Source of the DNA: Flexivirga alba
Lineage (GTDB): Bacteria > Actinomycetota > Actinomycetes > Actinomycetales > Dermatophilaceae
Direction of reading: 5' to 3'
DNA length: 64,000 bases
Assembly (NCBI RefSeq): GCF_042661025.1
Contig: NZ_JBHSWH010000001.1
Span: forward strand, 124,001-188,000
The notes under the pieces are model-generated. The model was not told the DNA's origin. It was given only the letters and a program-made list of their open reading frames with translations, and made no database searches. A program made the translations under genes and the position numbers. Shown piece after piece: positions 1-8,763 of the stretch (the first letter of the stretch is position 1; each line of letters opens with the position of its first letter).

Positions 1-347
1 GGGCCCGGCACGCAGGTCACCCGAACGCCTGCCTCGACACAGGCGTTGGCCAGCCGGTAGCCCGGGTCGGAGACTGACGGCATACCGGCGTCCGTGACCA
101 ACACGATGCGGGCACCCTCGCGTAGCCGCTCGAGCAGTTCCGGAGTGCGGGCGCGTTCGTTGTGCTCGTGATAGCTGAGGACGCGGCCCTGCGGAGTCAC
201 CGCGAGCTCGTCCAGCAGTCGCCGCAACCTGCGGGTGTCCTCCGCGGCCACGATGTCGGCCCCGGCCAGTTCGGTTGCGAGTCGTGGGGCTGCGTCCCGC
301 GGGTCCCCGATCGGCGTCGCAGCCAGCACCAGCACACCGTCAGACAT
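1..347 (-). CDS. rsmI: 16S rRNA (cytidine1402-2'-O)-methyltransferase RsmI, N-terminal part
   Basis: The gene runs off the left edge; about 115 N-terminal residues are visible. RsmI transfers a methyl group from SAM to the 2'-OH of C1402 in the ribosomal P site and has a tetrapyrrole-methylase fold. Family motifs appear in order: TPIGD (residues 11-15), AAEDTR (34-39), SYHEHNE (58-64) and TDAGMPSVSDPGYR (85-98), with CVPGP at the edge, the start of the usual IPGPSA. The ATG at 347 precedes all motifs at the normal distance. It is divergent from pmt across about 160 bp. RsmI-Pmt divergence is a common actinobacterial arrangement. Confidence 0.95.
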   Translation of the reverse strand, partial: MSDGVLVLAATPIGDPRDAAPRLATELAGADIVAAEDTRRLRRLLDELAVTPQGRVLSYHEHNERARTPELLERLREGARIVLVTDAGMPSVSDPGYRLANACVEAGVRVTCVPG

Positions 348-510
348 GATGGGAAGTCTCGCACGCCATATCCGCGTCGATGCGCTCCCACGTAGCTTCC
401 TCGGTTAATGTGACCCGCGGGTTCGTTCCTCACCAGCAGGTCACATCATTGGTGCTGAATGCCGTCCTTCGGCCGTGAGTGTGACCCGGCAGCCGGGAAA
501 GGGGACATCA

Positions 511-2175
511 GTGACGGTCACGTTGGCACGGGAAACCGCCGACAACACTGCAGGCGACCCTGTCGCCGACCGCCGCGCCGTGTTGCGCCGCCGATTGCTC
601 GGCGCCCCGCGCACCGCGGAGGCGAAGCTGTGGGCCTTCCTCGGTCCGGCGATTGTCACCGTCATCGGCGGCATTCTGCGGTTCTGGAATGTCGGTCGCC
701 CCCACCAGTTGGTCTTTGACGAGACGTATTACGTCAAAGAGGGCTGGTCCATGTTCCTCTACGGGTTCGAGCACAAGCAGGACAAGTCGACCGGCATCAC
801 CAACAACCCCGACGGGTTGTTCACCATGGGCAACCCGCACGTCTTCGGCACCCAGGCCGACTTCGTCGTGCACCCGCCGCTCGGCAAGTGGTTCATCGGC
901 ATCGGCGAGAAGATGTTCGGCATCGACTCGTCCTTCGGCTGGCGATTCGCCGTCGCGCTCTTCGGCACGCTGGGCATCTACCTCGTCGGCCGCGCCGCCT
1001 GGCACCTCTTCCGCTCGCCGGTGCTGGCCACGCTCGCCTCGATCCTGCTGTGCTTCGAAGGCACCGAGTTCGTCATGTCGCGGACGTCCATCCTCGACAT
1101 CATGGTCATGTTCTGGGCGCTTGCAGCCTTCGCCGCGCTGCTCGCCGACCGGACTCGGACCCGGCGGATCCTGGCCGACAAGGTCGCGGCGATGCAGGTC
1201 GCCGGCACCTGGGACAAAGCATCGCTGGCCGGCCCCTGGCTGGGCTGGCGCCCGTGGCGCTGGGTGGCCGGGCTGTGCCTCGGCATCGACTGCGCCACCA
1301 AGTGGTCAGGCCTCTATTTCCTGGCGGCGTTCGGTCTGATGACTTGCTTCTGGGACCTCGGCGCGCGCCGCGCGGTCGGGGTACGCCGCTACGGGTCGGC
1401 GACCTTCCTGAAGGACGCACTGCCCGCCTGTGTGAGCGTGCTGCTGGTGTCCGTCGGGGTCTACCTGGCCAGCTGGTTCGGCTGGATCGCCAGCAGCGAC
1501 GCCTACGACCGGCAATGGGCCGCCGCCAATCCCGCGAACCAGAACTCCGGCTTCTCCCCCGACAGCTCGCTCTTCGCGTGGATGCCCGACTGGCTGCGCT
1601 CGCTCTGGGAATACAACTCGCAGATGTACACGTCGGCCGCCGATATCACGCAGCCGCATCCTTACATGTCGAACCCGTGGTCGTGGACGCTGCAGACCCG
1701 ACCGACGTCGTTCTTCTACGAAGGACCGAAGAACGGCGACCCCGGATGCAACGTCGCACAGTGCAGCAAGGCGATCACGTCGCTCGGCACGGTCAGCATC
1801 TGGTGGCTGGGCACCATCGCGCTCGCAGTGTTGGTCTTCTATTGGTTGCTGCGCCGCGACTGGCGGGCCGGCGGCATCCTGGTCGGCGTCGCCGCGGGGT
1901 GGCTGCCCTGGTTCCTCTACCAGCACCGGACGATCTTCACCTTCTACTCGGTCGCTTTCGCGCCATACATGGTGCTGGCCTGTGTGTTCGTGCTCGGACT
2001 CGTGCTCGCGCGGCCGGGGGCCAGTGAGCAACGCGTGATGATCGGAAAGGCCGCGGTGGGCGGATTCACCATCTTGACCGTCGGGCTGTTCATCTTCTTC
2101 TGGCCGATCTGGACCGGTCAGGTCATCCCCTACAGCCACTGGCAGTGGCGTATGTGGCTGCCCAGCTGGGTCTAG
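511..2175 (+). CDS. pmt: Polyprenyl-phosphate-mannose-protein mannosyltransferase (GT39)
   Basis: Membrane GT-C enzyme that moves mannose from polyprenyl-phosphate-mannose onto Ser/Thr of secreted proteins. The acidic pair lies in FDETYYVKEGW (D70-E71), followed by HPPLGKW (121-127) in the first extracytoplasmic loop, both diagnostic of PMT enzymes. About ten hydrophobic segments follow, and the C-terminus is the usual WIPIW-like end. Length (554 aa) fits the family. The frame is open from a GTG at 475, but the GTG at 511 has a good ribosome site (AAAGGGG, 8-nt spacing) and is preferred. Its TAG stop lies in a CTAG shared with the converging gene. It probably modifies the secreted proteases and phosphoesterase encoded nearby (inference). 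Confidence 0.93.
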   Translation: MTVTLARETADNTAGDPVADRRAVLRRRLLGAPRTAEAKLWAFLGPAIVTVIGGILRFWNVGRPHQLVFDETYYVKEGWSMFLYGFEHKQDKSTGITNNPDGLFTMGNPHVFGTQADFVVHPPLGKWFIGIGEKMFGIDSSFGWRFAVALFGTLGIYLVGRAAWHLFRSPVLATLASILLCFEGTEFVMSRTSILDIMVMFWALAAFAALLADRTRTRRILADKVAAMQVAGTWDKASLAGPWLGWRPWRWVAGLCLGIDCATKWSGLYFLAAFGLMTCFWDLGARRAVGVRRYGSATFLKDALPACVSVLLVSVGVYLASWFGWIASSDAYDRQWAAANPANQNSGFSPDSSLFAWMPDWLRSLWEYNSQMYTSAADITQPHPYMSNPWSWTLQTRPTSFFYEGPKNGDPGCNVAQCSKAITSLGTVSIWWLGTIALAVLVFYWLLRRDWRAGGILVGVAAGWLPWFLYQHRTIFTFYSVAFAPYMVLACVFVLGLVLARPGASEQRVMIGKAAVGGFTILTVGLFIFFWPIWTGQVIPYSHWQWRMWLPSWV

Positions 2176-3803
2176 CGCAGGAACTGCTCCACGTGGCCGG
2201 GCACGATCTGCGCGGCCAGCTTGCCGACCTGGTCCTGTGGCAGGTCCATGACCGGGTAGTCCTTGTTGCCGGCGGCCGTCGCCAGGCTCACCGTTGCGAC
2301 TCCTGCGCGACGCTGGAAGAACGATCGGCGCACCGTGACGCCGACCGCTCCGCGACGCTCGATCACGTTGGTGGACAAGCTGATCGAGCCGGACCTGGTC
2401 ACCAGGAAGCGATCCGCAACGGCGTGCCCGAGCCAGTGCGCGCGGCTGCGGCCGAGAAGCACGCCGCCGATGATCGGCAGCACCGCGCACACCCCGAGCA
2501 CCGGCAGGTCCCAGACCACCGCTGCGATGACGAGCAGTGCGGCCAGCACGACCGCGCTGCCCAGCGCGCGCGTGTAGCGACGCCGCGTCGCAGCCGGCCC
2601 ATGCGCCTGAATGGGTATGGCGAGCGCGTCCTGGCCGAGGACCGATTCGGCGGTTGCGGCGACGACACTCGCCGGGGACGGCGGCGTCAGCGTCGAACTC
2701 ATCCCGCGGCCGTCCTCCTTCACACCCGTGGTGATCGCCGACAGGTGCGCGCCGCCGGCCCAGCGCAACGGCACCGGGCGATGAACCTCGACACCGCGCA
2801 ACCGGCGGATCTCCAGGGAGGTCGCCCGGGTCGTCAGCAGGCCGCGGGACACGTGGTAAGTGCCGCCCCGACCGTCGCGAGTGAGTCGAAACCCGTGGAA
2901 CGCCAACAGATAGCCGAGCAGCGCGAGCGCCACGATGACGACGAGCGCCCCGATGAGGACCGCCAGCACGGCAACGATCACACCGAGTGCGGCGAGCCGG
3001 TTCACCGTGCCGTGGATCAGGCTGCCTTCGCCCCTGCCGATGCCCGACTCGTTGAGAAACTGCGAGCCCACGCCGACGATCGCAAGTGCCGCAATCAACC
3101 CGGCGGGGCCGAACGGCGCATACCGGATCCAGGCCGGATTCAGCTGGTAGACAACCGTTTCCGTCGTGTATGCCGCCGCACCGCGCGACTCCTCACCGGC
3201 GTCGCCGGGCGGAGCAGTGGCATCAAGTGCAGCCTCCGGTGCCGCGCCGGCCACCCGGTGCAGCAGATCGCCGCGCAGCGCTGCCGCCTCCGAACTGGCC
3301 AATCCGTCCAGTTTCAAAGCCTTCTCGCCGGCGCCGGTGCCGATCTGAACCTCGGCCAGCCCGAGCGCTCGGTGCATCACCGAAGCGGTCACATCGACCG
3401 ACCGCACCCGGCCGATCGGGGCTGACACCGTCGTTTTGTTGAGCACTCCGTGGCGCAACTGCACCTGATCCGCGGTGAACCGGTAACGGGTGCTGAACCA
3501 GCGCAGCACCCCGAAGGCGATGGCGCCCGCCGCCGCCAGCAGACCCCACCAGTTCTGGCCACCGGCCGACCCTGCGACGACGATGGCGATGAGCGCCGGC
3601 AGAAAACGGCCGACCTCCTTGATCGGGTGGATCAGCAGCATCCGCGGGCTGAGGCGGCGCCAGTCGCTCGAGTCCGTCGGCTTCTCGGGTGCAGAACCCT
3701 CCCCTGGGGAGACTTCGGTACGGCCCTCACCCGATTCACGTGCAGAACTCTCCGCTGGGGAGACTTGTGCACGCTTGTCCTCGGCGTTCCCGTCGTCGCT
3801 CAT
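2172..3803 (-). CDS. PH domain-containing membrane protein (YdbT-like)
   Basis: 543-residue membrane protein of the bacterial PH (bPH2) class, usually encoded with a smaller YdbS partner as here. After a polar N-terminal tail of about 55 residues come paired TM segments (around LIAIVVAGSAGGQNWW) and PH units seen as YRFTADQVQLRHGVLNKTT, VSAPIGRVRSVDVTASVMHR and later GTYHVSRGLLTTRATSL. Its ATG overlaps the YdbS stop by 4 nt (ATGA), so the two are translationally coupled. The frame stays open far upstream, but that extension is an antisense-like shadow over YdbS. The polar tail holds an imperfect repeat (VSPAESSARE, VSPGEGSAPE). The molecular role of the family is poorly known. Confidence 0.8.
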   Translation of the reverse strand: MSDDGNAEDKRAQVSPAESSARESGEGRTEVSPGEGSAPEKPTDSSDWRRLSPRMLLIHPIKEVGRFLPALIAIVVAGSAGGQNWWGLLAAAGAIAFGVLRWFSTRYRFTADQVQLRHGVLNKTTVSAPIGRVRSVDVTASVMHRALGLAEVQIGTGAGEKALKLDGLASSEAAALRGDLLHRVAGAAPEAALDATAPPGDAGEESRGAAAYTTETVVYQLNPAWIRYAPFGPAGLIAALAIVGVGSQFLNESGIGRGEGSLIHGTVNRLAALGVIVAVLAVLIGALVVIVALALLGYLLAFHGFRLTRDGRGGTYHVSRGLLTTRATSLEIRRLRGVEVHRPVPLRWAGGAHLSAITTGVKEDGRGMSSTLTPPSPASVVAATAESVLGQDALAIPIQAHGPAATRRRYTRALGSAVVLAALLVIAAVVWDLPVLGVCAVLPIIGGVLLGRSRAHWLGHAVADRFLVTRSGSISLSTNVIERRGAVGVTVRRSFFQRRAGVATVSLATAAGNKDYPVMDLPQDQVGKLAAQIVPGHVEQFLR

Positions 3804-4282
3804 GTGGCGTCGCCTTCGCTGGCGGCGGTGACGACGGTGAGGTCGTGCACGATCCGGTCGGCGAGCTCGGCGTCGAGCCCCTCGATCCGCAGCTCGCCCT
3901 TGGCCGAGGCGGTGGTCACCGTGACCGAGCTCAGCCGAAAGAGTCGCTCGAGCACACCACGCTCGGTGTCGACAGTCTGCACCCGCGAGATCGGCGCGAT
4001 GCGTTGCTCGATCGTGAGCAGGCCGCGCTGGGTGAAGACCGCGTCGTCGGTCATCTCCCAGCGGTGAATGCGGTAGCGCAACACTGGCGTGATCAAAACT
4101 CCGACGACGAAAACCACTGCAATCACTGCAATCCCGAGCAGTATCCAGCCTGTGGACGGCGAAGTCAGGAACCAGGTCACAGCACCTGCGATAAGGAGCA
4201 CGGCGCTGACGATGCCGCCCTGCACGGCCCACATCGTGCGTGCGCGGGAGGACACAAGTTCGGCGGGCGGGCGCAGGTCCAT
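3800..4282 (-). CDS. PH domain-containing membrane protein (YdbS-like)
   Basis: 160-residue bPH2 protein with two N-terminal TM helices (about residues 17-60, including VSAVLLIAGAVTWFLT) followed by one PH domain: YRIHRWEMTDDAVFTQRG, then PISRVQTVDTERGVLERL, the typical IPLxRIQxVDxxxGxLxRxFGL block. It is the first gene of a two-gene unit and overlaps the YdbT-like gene by ATGA. The small plus large PH pair is common in Actinobacteria and Firmicutes as a membrane stress-associated complex of unclear mechanism. The start is the ATG at 4282, facing the divergent M4 protease. Confidence 0.82.
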   Translation of the reverse strand: MDLRPPAELVSSRARTMWAVQGGIVSAVLLIAGAVTWFLTSPSTGWILLGIAVIAVVFVVGVLITPVLRYRIHRWEMTDDAVFTQRGLLTIEQRIAPISRVQTVDTERGVLERLFRLSSVTVTTASAKGELRIEGLDAELADRIVHDLTVVTAASEGDAT

Positions 4283-4594
4283 GTCCAGACCTTCTCACGG
4301 CAGCGATGCCGCGCCCGTGATCGGCATACGAGTTCTCGCCCTGCAGCGGCGGCACGCTCGTGATCGGCATACGACCTCGCTCCTGCCCGGGAATCTCTGG
4401 TGTTCGCAAGGAGTCCCCACGCAAGGAGTAAGTCACTCCCAAGGAGGTCGTAAGCGAACGTTCAATGTTTCCAAAATCTTCGGCAGCGGAGCACCACTGG
4501 CGCCGTTGGTCTGCCCATAGTTCTCAGCGCGAGTCCAACCCCGGGCTCGCACCGGTCGCACACCACGTGACCTTTGAAATGGGAATGGATGTAT
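4283..4594. promoter_or_regulatory. Divergent intergenic region with short direct repeats
   Basis: 312 bp between the YdbS-like gene and the M4 protease. It holds two copies of CGTGATCGGCATACGA 43-44 bp apart (about 4316 and 4359) and three AAGGAG-like units (about 4408, 4423 and 4441). The AAGGAG units resemble ribosome-binding sequences but sit 150 bp from any start. No further gene is evident. A regulatory role for the protease is inferred from position only. Confidence 0.4.
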
Positions 4595-6313
4595 ATGCGA
4601 GTCAACAAGACAGCAATGCTCTTCGGCATCGCCGCTGTGTCGACGAGTTGTGTCATCGGCACCACCTCCGCACACGCGGCGACGGCACCGTCAGCCAGTC
4701 ACCGCGCTACCGGCGTGAGCAACAACCAGGTGGTGAGCTCCTTCCTGAGTTCGCACCCGTCCTCGATCGCCTCGTCGTCGAGTGACAAGTACCAGCTGGT
4801 CGGCACGACCACCAGCGCCGACGGCACGTCGCACTTCCGCTACCAGCGGACCTACCAGGGCCTGCCGGTCGTCGGCGGCGACTTCGTTCTACACGCCAAG
4901 GGCGGGAAGGTCGTCGGCCAGTCCGGGGACCAGCGGGGCGCGATCTCCGTGTCGGCCACCCCGAAGGTCTCCGCCAGCACGTCCCGCGGTCAGGCGATCA
5001 GCGGCGCACACGTCTACGACGTCGCGGGCGCCACCTCAGCCAAGCTCGTCGTCGACGCCACCGGCGCCAAGCCGGTCCTTGCCTGGATGACCGTCGTCAA
5101 GGGTGTGCAGGCCGACGGCATCACCCCGAGTCACAAGGCCGTGCTCGTCAATGCCCAGACCGGCAAGACGATTCGGTCCTCCGAGATGATCAAGTCGCTG
5201 ATGTCGGCCACCACGTCCAAGCAGGCGATGGCCCGTCGCGGCGTGCACCACAACGCGACGTTGACCACCCGCACGCCGGCGAAGGTGCCCACCATCAGCT
5301 GGGCATCGGTCGGCGGGCACGGCAAGGGACACAACAAGGGCGTGGCCGCCGACGGCACCGGCAAATCGCTCACGCTCGGTGACGTGAACATCACGACCAC
5401 GCAGGGCAGCAGCGGCTACCAACTGACGGACCCGAACCACGGCGGCAACTCGGCCTGCGACATGAACAACTCGCAGTCCGGCAACTGCGCCCTCTTCACC
5501 GACGCCGACAACGCGTGGGGCGACGGGCAGAACGACGACCGGGCCACCGCCGCGGTCGACGTCTACTACGGCGCCGCGATGACCTGGGACTACTACAAGC
5601 AGGCCTTCAACCGGACTGGCATCTTCGATGACGGCCAGGGCGTGCCGTCGCGCGTCCACTACGGGAGCGGCTACGTCAACGCGTTCTGGGACGGCTCGCA
5701 GATGACGTATGGCGACGGCGCGGGCGACAACGCCCCACTGGTCGCGATCGACGTGGCCGGCCACGAGATGTCGCACGGTGTCTCCGAGGCGCTGGCCAAC
5801 CTCGGCTACAGCGGCGACGTCGGCGGAATCAACGAGTCCAACAGCGACGTCTTCGGCACGATGGTCGAGTTCGAGGCCAACAGCCCGGTCGACACGCCTG
5901 ACTTCACCATCGGCGAGACGATCAACATCAATGGCGACGGCACCCCGCTGCGCTACATGGACCAGCCGAGCAAGGACGGTGCTTCGCTGGACTGCTGGTC
6001 CTCCTCGACCCAGAACGAGGACCCGCATTACACGTCCGGCGTCGGCAACCACGCTTTCTTCCTGCTGGCCAACGGCAGCGGTCAGTCCCAGTGGGGCAAC
6101 AGCCCGACCTGTGACAGCTCCACCATCACCGGCATCGGCAAGGACAAGGCCGCCGCCATTTGGTACAACGCGATCAAGGACTACGGCACCTCCAACATGT
6201 CGTATGCCGATCTGCGCGCCGGCATGATCAAGTCCGCCGACGCGCTGTATGGCGCGGGCAGCACCGAGTCCCAGACCGTGGCAGCGGCCTGGAGCGCAGT
6301 CAGTGTGAGTTGA
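4595..6313 (+). CDS. Secreted M4 family (thermolysin-like) zinc metalloprotease
   Basis: Extracellular neutral protease. An N-terminal signal peptide (MRVNKTAMLFGIAAVSTSC, probable cleavage after AHA near residue 28) precedes an FTP/PepSY propeptide and the catalytic domain. Zinc ligands are H390 and H394 in HEMSH and E414 in GINESNSD, with the 20-residue second-His-to-Glu spacing of thermolysin. The catalytic-His region HYTSGVGNHAFF is present near the end. Length, about 570 aa, is normal for a prepropeptidase with no extra C-terminal domain. Upstream TTG and ATG codons in frame (4574, 4589) are alternatives; 4595 begins the basic signal-peptide n-region. It is monocistronic and followed by a strong hairpin. 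Confidence 0.93.
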   Translation: MRVNKTAMLFGIAAVSTSCVIGTTSAHAATAPSASHRATGVSNNQVVSSFLSSHPSSIASSSSDKYQLVGTTTSADGTSHFRYQRTYQGLPVVGGDFVLHAKGGKVVGQSGDQRGAISVSATPKVSASTSRGQAISGAHVYDVAGATSAKLVVDATGAKPVLAWMTVVKGVQADGITPSHKAVLVNAQTGKTIRSSEMIKSLMSATTSKQAMARRGVHHNATLTTRTPAKVPTISWASVGGHGKGHNKGVAADGTGKSLTLGDVNITTTQGSSGYQLTDPNHGGNSACDMNNSQSGNCALFTDADNAWGDGQNDDRATAAVDVYYGAAMTWDYYKQAFNRTGIFDDGQGVPSRVHYGSGYVNAFWDGSQMTYGDGAGDNAPLVAIDVAGHEMSHGVSEALANLGYSGDVGGINESNSDVFGTMVEFEANSPVDTPDFTIGETININGDGTPLRYMDQPSKDGASLDCWSSSTQNEDPHYTSGVGNHAFFLLANGSGQSQWGNSPTCDSSTITGIGKDKAAAIWYNAIKDYGTSNMSYADLRAGMIKSADALYGAGSTESQTVAAAWSAVSVS

Positions 6314-6324
6314 TCCGTATGGCG

Positions 6325-6363
6325 AACCCCTCCGGTCGGCCCCCTCCCAGGACCGGAGGGGTT
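6325..6363. terminator. Hairpin terminator after the M4 protease
   Basis: Perfect 13-bp stem AACCCCTCCGGTC / GACCGGAGGGGTT with a 13-nt loop, 12 bp after the protease stop. The T run is weak, so it may act as a Rho-assisted or mRNA-stabilising hairpin. Confidence 0.7.
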
Positions 6364-6382
6364 CGTCATACCCTCGATTGGT

Positions 6383-6748
6383 ATGAGCAAGGTCCAGGTC
6401 CGCAGGGTGTATGACGCACCGGAGTCGTCCGACGGCAAGCGCGTGCTGGTCGACCGGCTCTGGCCGCGCGGGCTGAGCAAGGAGAAGGCGAAGCTCGACG
6501 ACTGGTGCAAGCAGGTGTCGCCGTCGACCGAGCTGCGCAAGTGGTACGCGCACGACCCGGACAAGTTCGAGGAGTTCGCCGGTCGCTACCGCGCGGAGCT
6601 GGACGACCCCGAGCGGGCCGAAGCGCTGGACGGCCTGCGCACGGACGCGGCGGCCGGCACCCTCACCCTGCTGACCGCCGCCAAACGCGACGACATCAGC
6701 GAGGCGACCGTGCTCGCCGAGCTCATCAGCGGCGAATCCGGTTCATAA
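6383..6748 (+). CDS. DUF488 family protein (YeaO-like)
   Basis: 121-residue cytoplasmic protein of the DUF488/YeaO family. The diagnostic block is RVYDAPESSDGKRVLVDRLW followed by PRGLSKEKAKLDDW, with WYAHDPDKFEEF and LTLLTAAK further on. Function in the family is not established. The ATG at 6383 follows a possible -10 (TACCCT, 6367-6372) by 10 nt, so transcription probably starts very close to the start codon. It stands alone between the protease terminator and the dehydratase. Confidence 0.85.
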   Translation: MSKVQVRRVYDAPESSDGKRVLVDRLWPRGLSKEKAKLDDWCKQVSPSTELRKWYAHDPDKFEEFAGRYRAELDDPERAEALDGLRTDAAAGTLTLLTAAKRDDISEATVLAELISGESGS

Positions 6749-6787
6749 CACGCCACTTTCACGCGGCGGCGAGTAGGTTCGGACTGT

Positions 6788-8577
6788 ATGAGCAGCGAAG
6801 AGCAGCGCCTGCGGTCGCGCGCCTGGTTCGACGACCCGAGCGACCCCGGGATGACCGCGATCTATCTCGAGCGCTACCTCAACTACGGCATCACGATCGA
6901 GGAGCTGCAGTCGGGTAGGCCGATCATCGGCATCGCGCAGAGCGGGTCCGACCTCTCCCCTGCAACCGGCACCATCTCGAGCTGGCGAAACGCGTCCGGG
7001 ACGGGATCATCGCCGCCGGTGGTGTGCCGCTGGAGTTCCCGACCCACCCGATCCAGGAGACCGGCAAGCGGCCCGGCGCGGCGCTCGACCGCAACCTCGC
7101 CTACCTCGGCCTGGTGGAGTTGCTCTACGGCTATCCGATCGACGGTGTCGTGCTGACGATCGGCTGCGACAAGACGACTCCCTCGCAGTTGATGGCCGCC
7201 GCCACCGTCAACATCCCGGCCATTGCCCTGTCCGTCGGGCCGATGCTCAACGGTTGGGATGACGGCAAGCGCACCGGCTCCGGCACCATCATCTGGAAGG
7301 CTCGCGAGCTGCTCGCCACCGGCGAGATCGACCACGCGAAATTCCTGGAACTCGTTGCGTCCTCGACGAACTCGGTGGGTTTCTGCAACACGATGGGCAC
7401 CGCATCGACGATGAATTCGCTGACTGAGGCGCTCGGCATGGAGCTACCGGGCGGAGCCGCGATCCCCGCGGCATACCGGCAACGCGCCCAGTTCGCGTAC
7501 GAAACCGGTTCGCGCATCGTGGAATTGGTGCGGGACGACGTGTTGCCTTCCGACATACTCACCCGCGACGCCTTCCTCAACGCGATCGCCGTCAACTCCG
7601 CGATCGGCGGATCGACCAACGCGCCGATCCATCTGCAGGCCGTGGCTCGCCACATGGGTGTCGAGTTGTCCCTCACCGATTGGGAGGAACACGGCCGGGA
7701 CCTGCCGTTGCTGGTCAACCTGCAGCCGGCCGGCGAGTATCTCGGCGAGGACTTCTATCACGCCGGAGGGGTCCCCGCGGTCGTCAACCAGTTGATGCGA
7801 GCCGGGACGATCCGGCAGGACGCGCTCACCGTGAGCGGCCGGACCATCGGCGACAACTGCCGCGACGCGACGATCGCCGACACGGCCGTCATCCGGCCCA
7901 TCGACGAGCCGCTCAAGGAGCACGCCGGCTTCGTGGTGCTGACCGGCAACCTCTTCGACGCCGCGATCATGAAGACCTCGGTGATCGACGAAGCGTTCCG
8001 CGACCGCTACCTCTCCGACCCGGAAGACCCGGACGCATTCGAAGGTCGCGCAGTCGTTTTCGACGGACCGGAGGACTACCACCGGCGGATCGAGGCCGAG
8101 CCCGACATCGACGAGTCCAGCATCCTGTTCATGCGCGGTGCCGGACCGATCGGCTACCCCGGCGCGGCGGAGGTGGTCAACATGCAGCCGCCGGCCGCGT
8201 TGCTGCACGCGGGGATCGACTCGCTGCCGTGCGTCGGCGACGGTCGGCAGTCCGGCACCTCCGGCTCACCGTCGATCCTCAACGCGTCTCCCGAGGCCGC
8301 TGCGGGCGGCAACCTGGCGATCCTCCGATCAGGCGACCCGGTGCGCATCGATCTGCGTCAGGGCCGGGTCGACCTGTTGGTCGACGACGCCGAGATCGCC
8401 CGCAGGCGTCAGGAATTGGAAGATGCGGGCGGCTATCCGATGCCGCCGTCACAGACCCCGTGGCAACAGCTCCACCGGGCCGGCGTCGGGCAGATGGACA
8501 CCGGCATGGTGATCGAGGACGCCGTCGCTTTCCAGCGCATCGCTCAGACCCGCGGCTTGCCCCGGCACAGCCACTGA
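6788..8577 (+). pseudogene. IlvD/Edd family dehydratase (aldonate or dihydroxy-acid type), frameshifted
   Basis: Two overlapping frames together encode a complete Fe-S dehydratase of about 595 aa. The first frame gives MSSEEQRLRSRAWFDDPSD through GRPIIGIAQSGSDLSP. The second continues NRHHLELAKRV, then PIQETGKRP, the cluster-Cys motif GCDKTTPSQL, GFCNTMGTASTMN and a full C-terminus. Adding one C to the CCCC run at 6957-6960 restores SPCNRHHLELA, whose Cys is a cluster ligand. The PIQETGKRPGAALDRN signature resembles the sugar-acid dehydratase branch (arabinonate/xylonate type) more than biosynthetic IlvD. The rest of the gene shows no decay, so a sequencing error or very recent mutation is likely. 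A probable -10, TAGGTT (6774-6779), sits 8 nt before the ATG. Confidence 0.85.
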
Positions 8578-8720
8578 GCAGCAACGGGCCGAAATTCCGT
8601 GCCGCACGGAGGTTTTCGCGTTCGGCAGGCGCCGGGAAGGTCAGCAGTTCGTCAAGAAACGCCCTCAATCCGGCCAAAGGTGTTGCGCACCGCCCCAGCG
8701 CGGCACGACACTCAGCCGTC

Positions 8721-8742
8721 GCCGAGAGAAGATCCTCTCGGC
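8721..8742 (+). promoter_or_regulatory. 5'-leader hairpin before the S53 protease
   Basis: Perfect 8-bp stem GCCGAGAG / CTCTCGGC with a 6-nt loop, ending 21 bp before the ATG and just upstream of the GAGGAG ribosome site. It may stabilise the mRNA or modulate translation. The other 160 bases between the dehydratase and this gene show nothing recognisable. Confidence 0.4.
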
Positions 8743-8763
8743 ACGGTCTCCTGAGGAGTTCAC

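Noticed and set aside
1306..2490. Minus-strand frame of 394 codons opposite pmt
   Set aside because: Opposite to conserved PMT motifs, Arg/Pro-rich composition and no recognisable domain; it also crosses the convergent stop.
3803..4442. Upstream extension of the YdbT-like frame to 756 codons
   Set aside because: The extra 213 codons lie in another frame of the YdbS-like gene; the ATGA overlap at 3800-3803 is the natural start.
5036..6553. Long minus-strand open frame (505 codons) across the M4 protease
   Set aside because: It is antisense to a gene with clear zinc-ligand motifs and signal peptide; its product is a low-complexity Val/Arg/Gly sequence typical of shadow frames at high GC.
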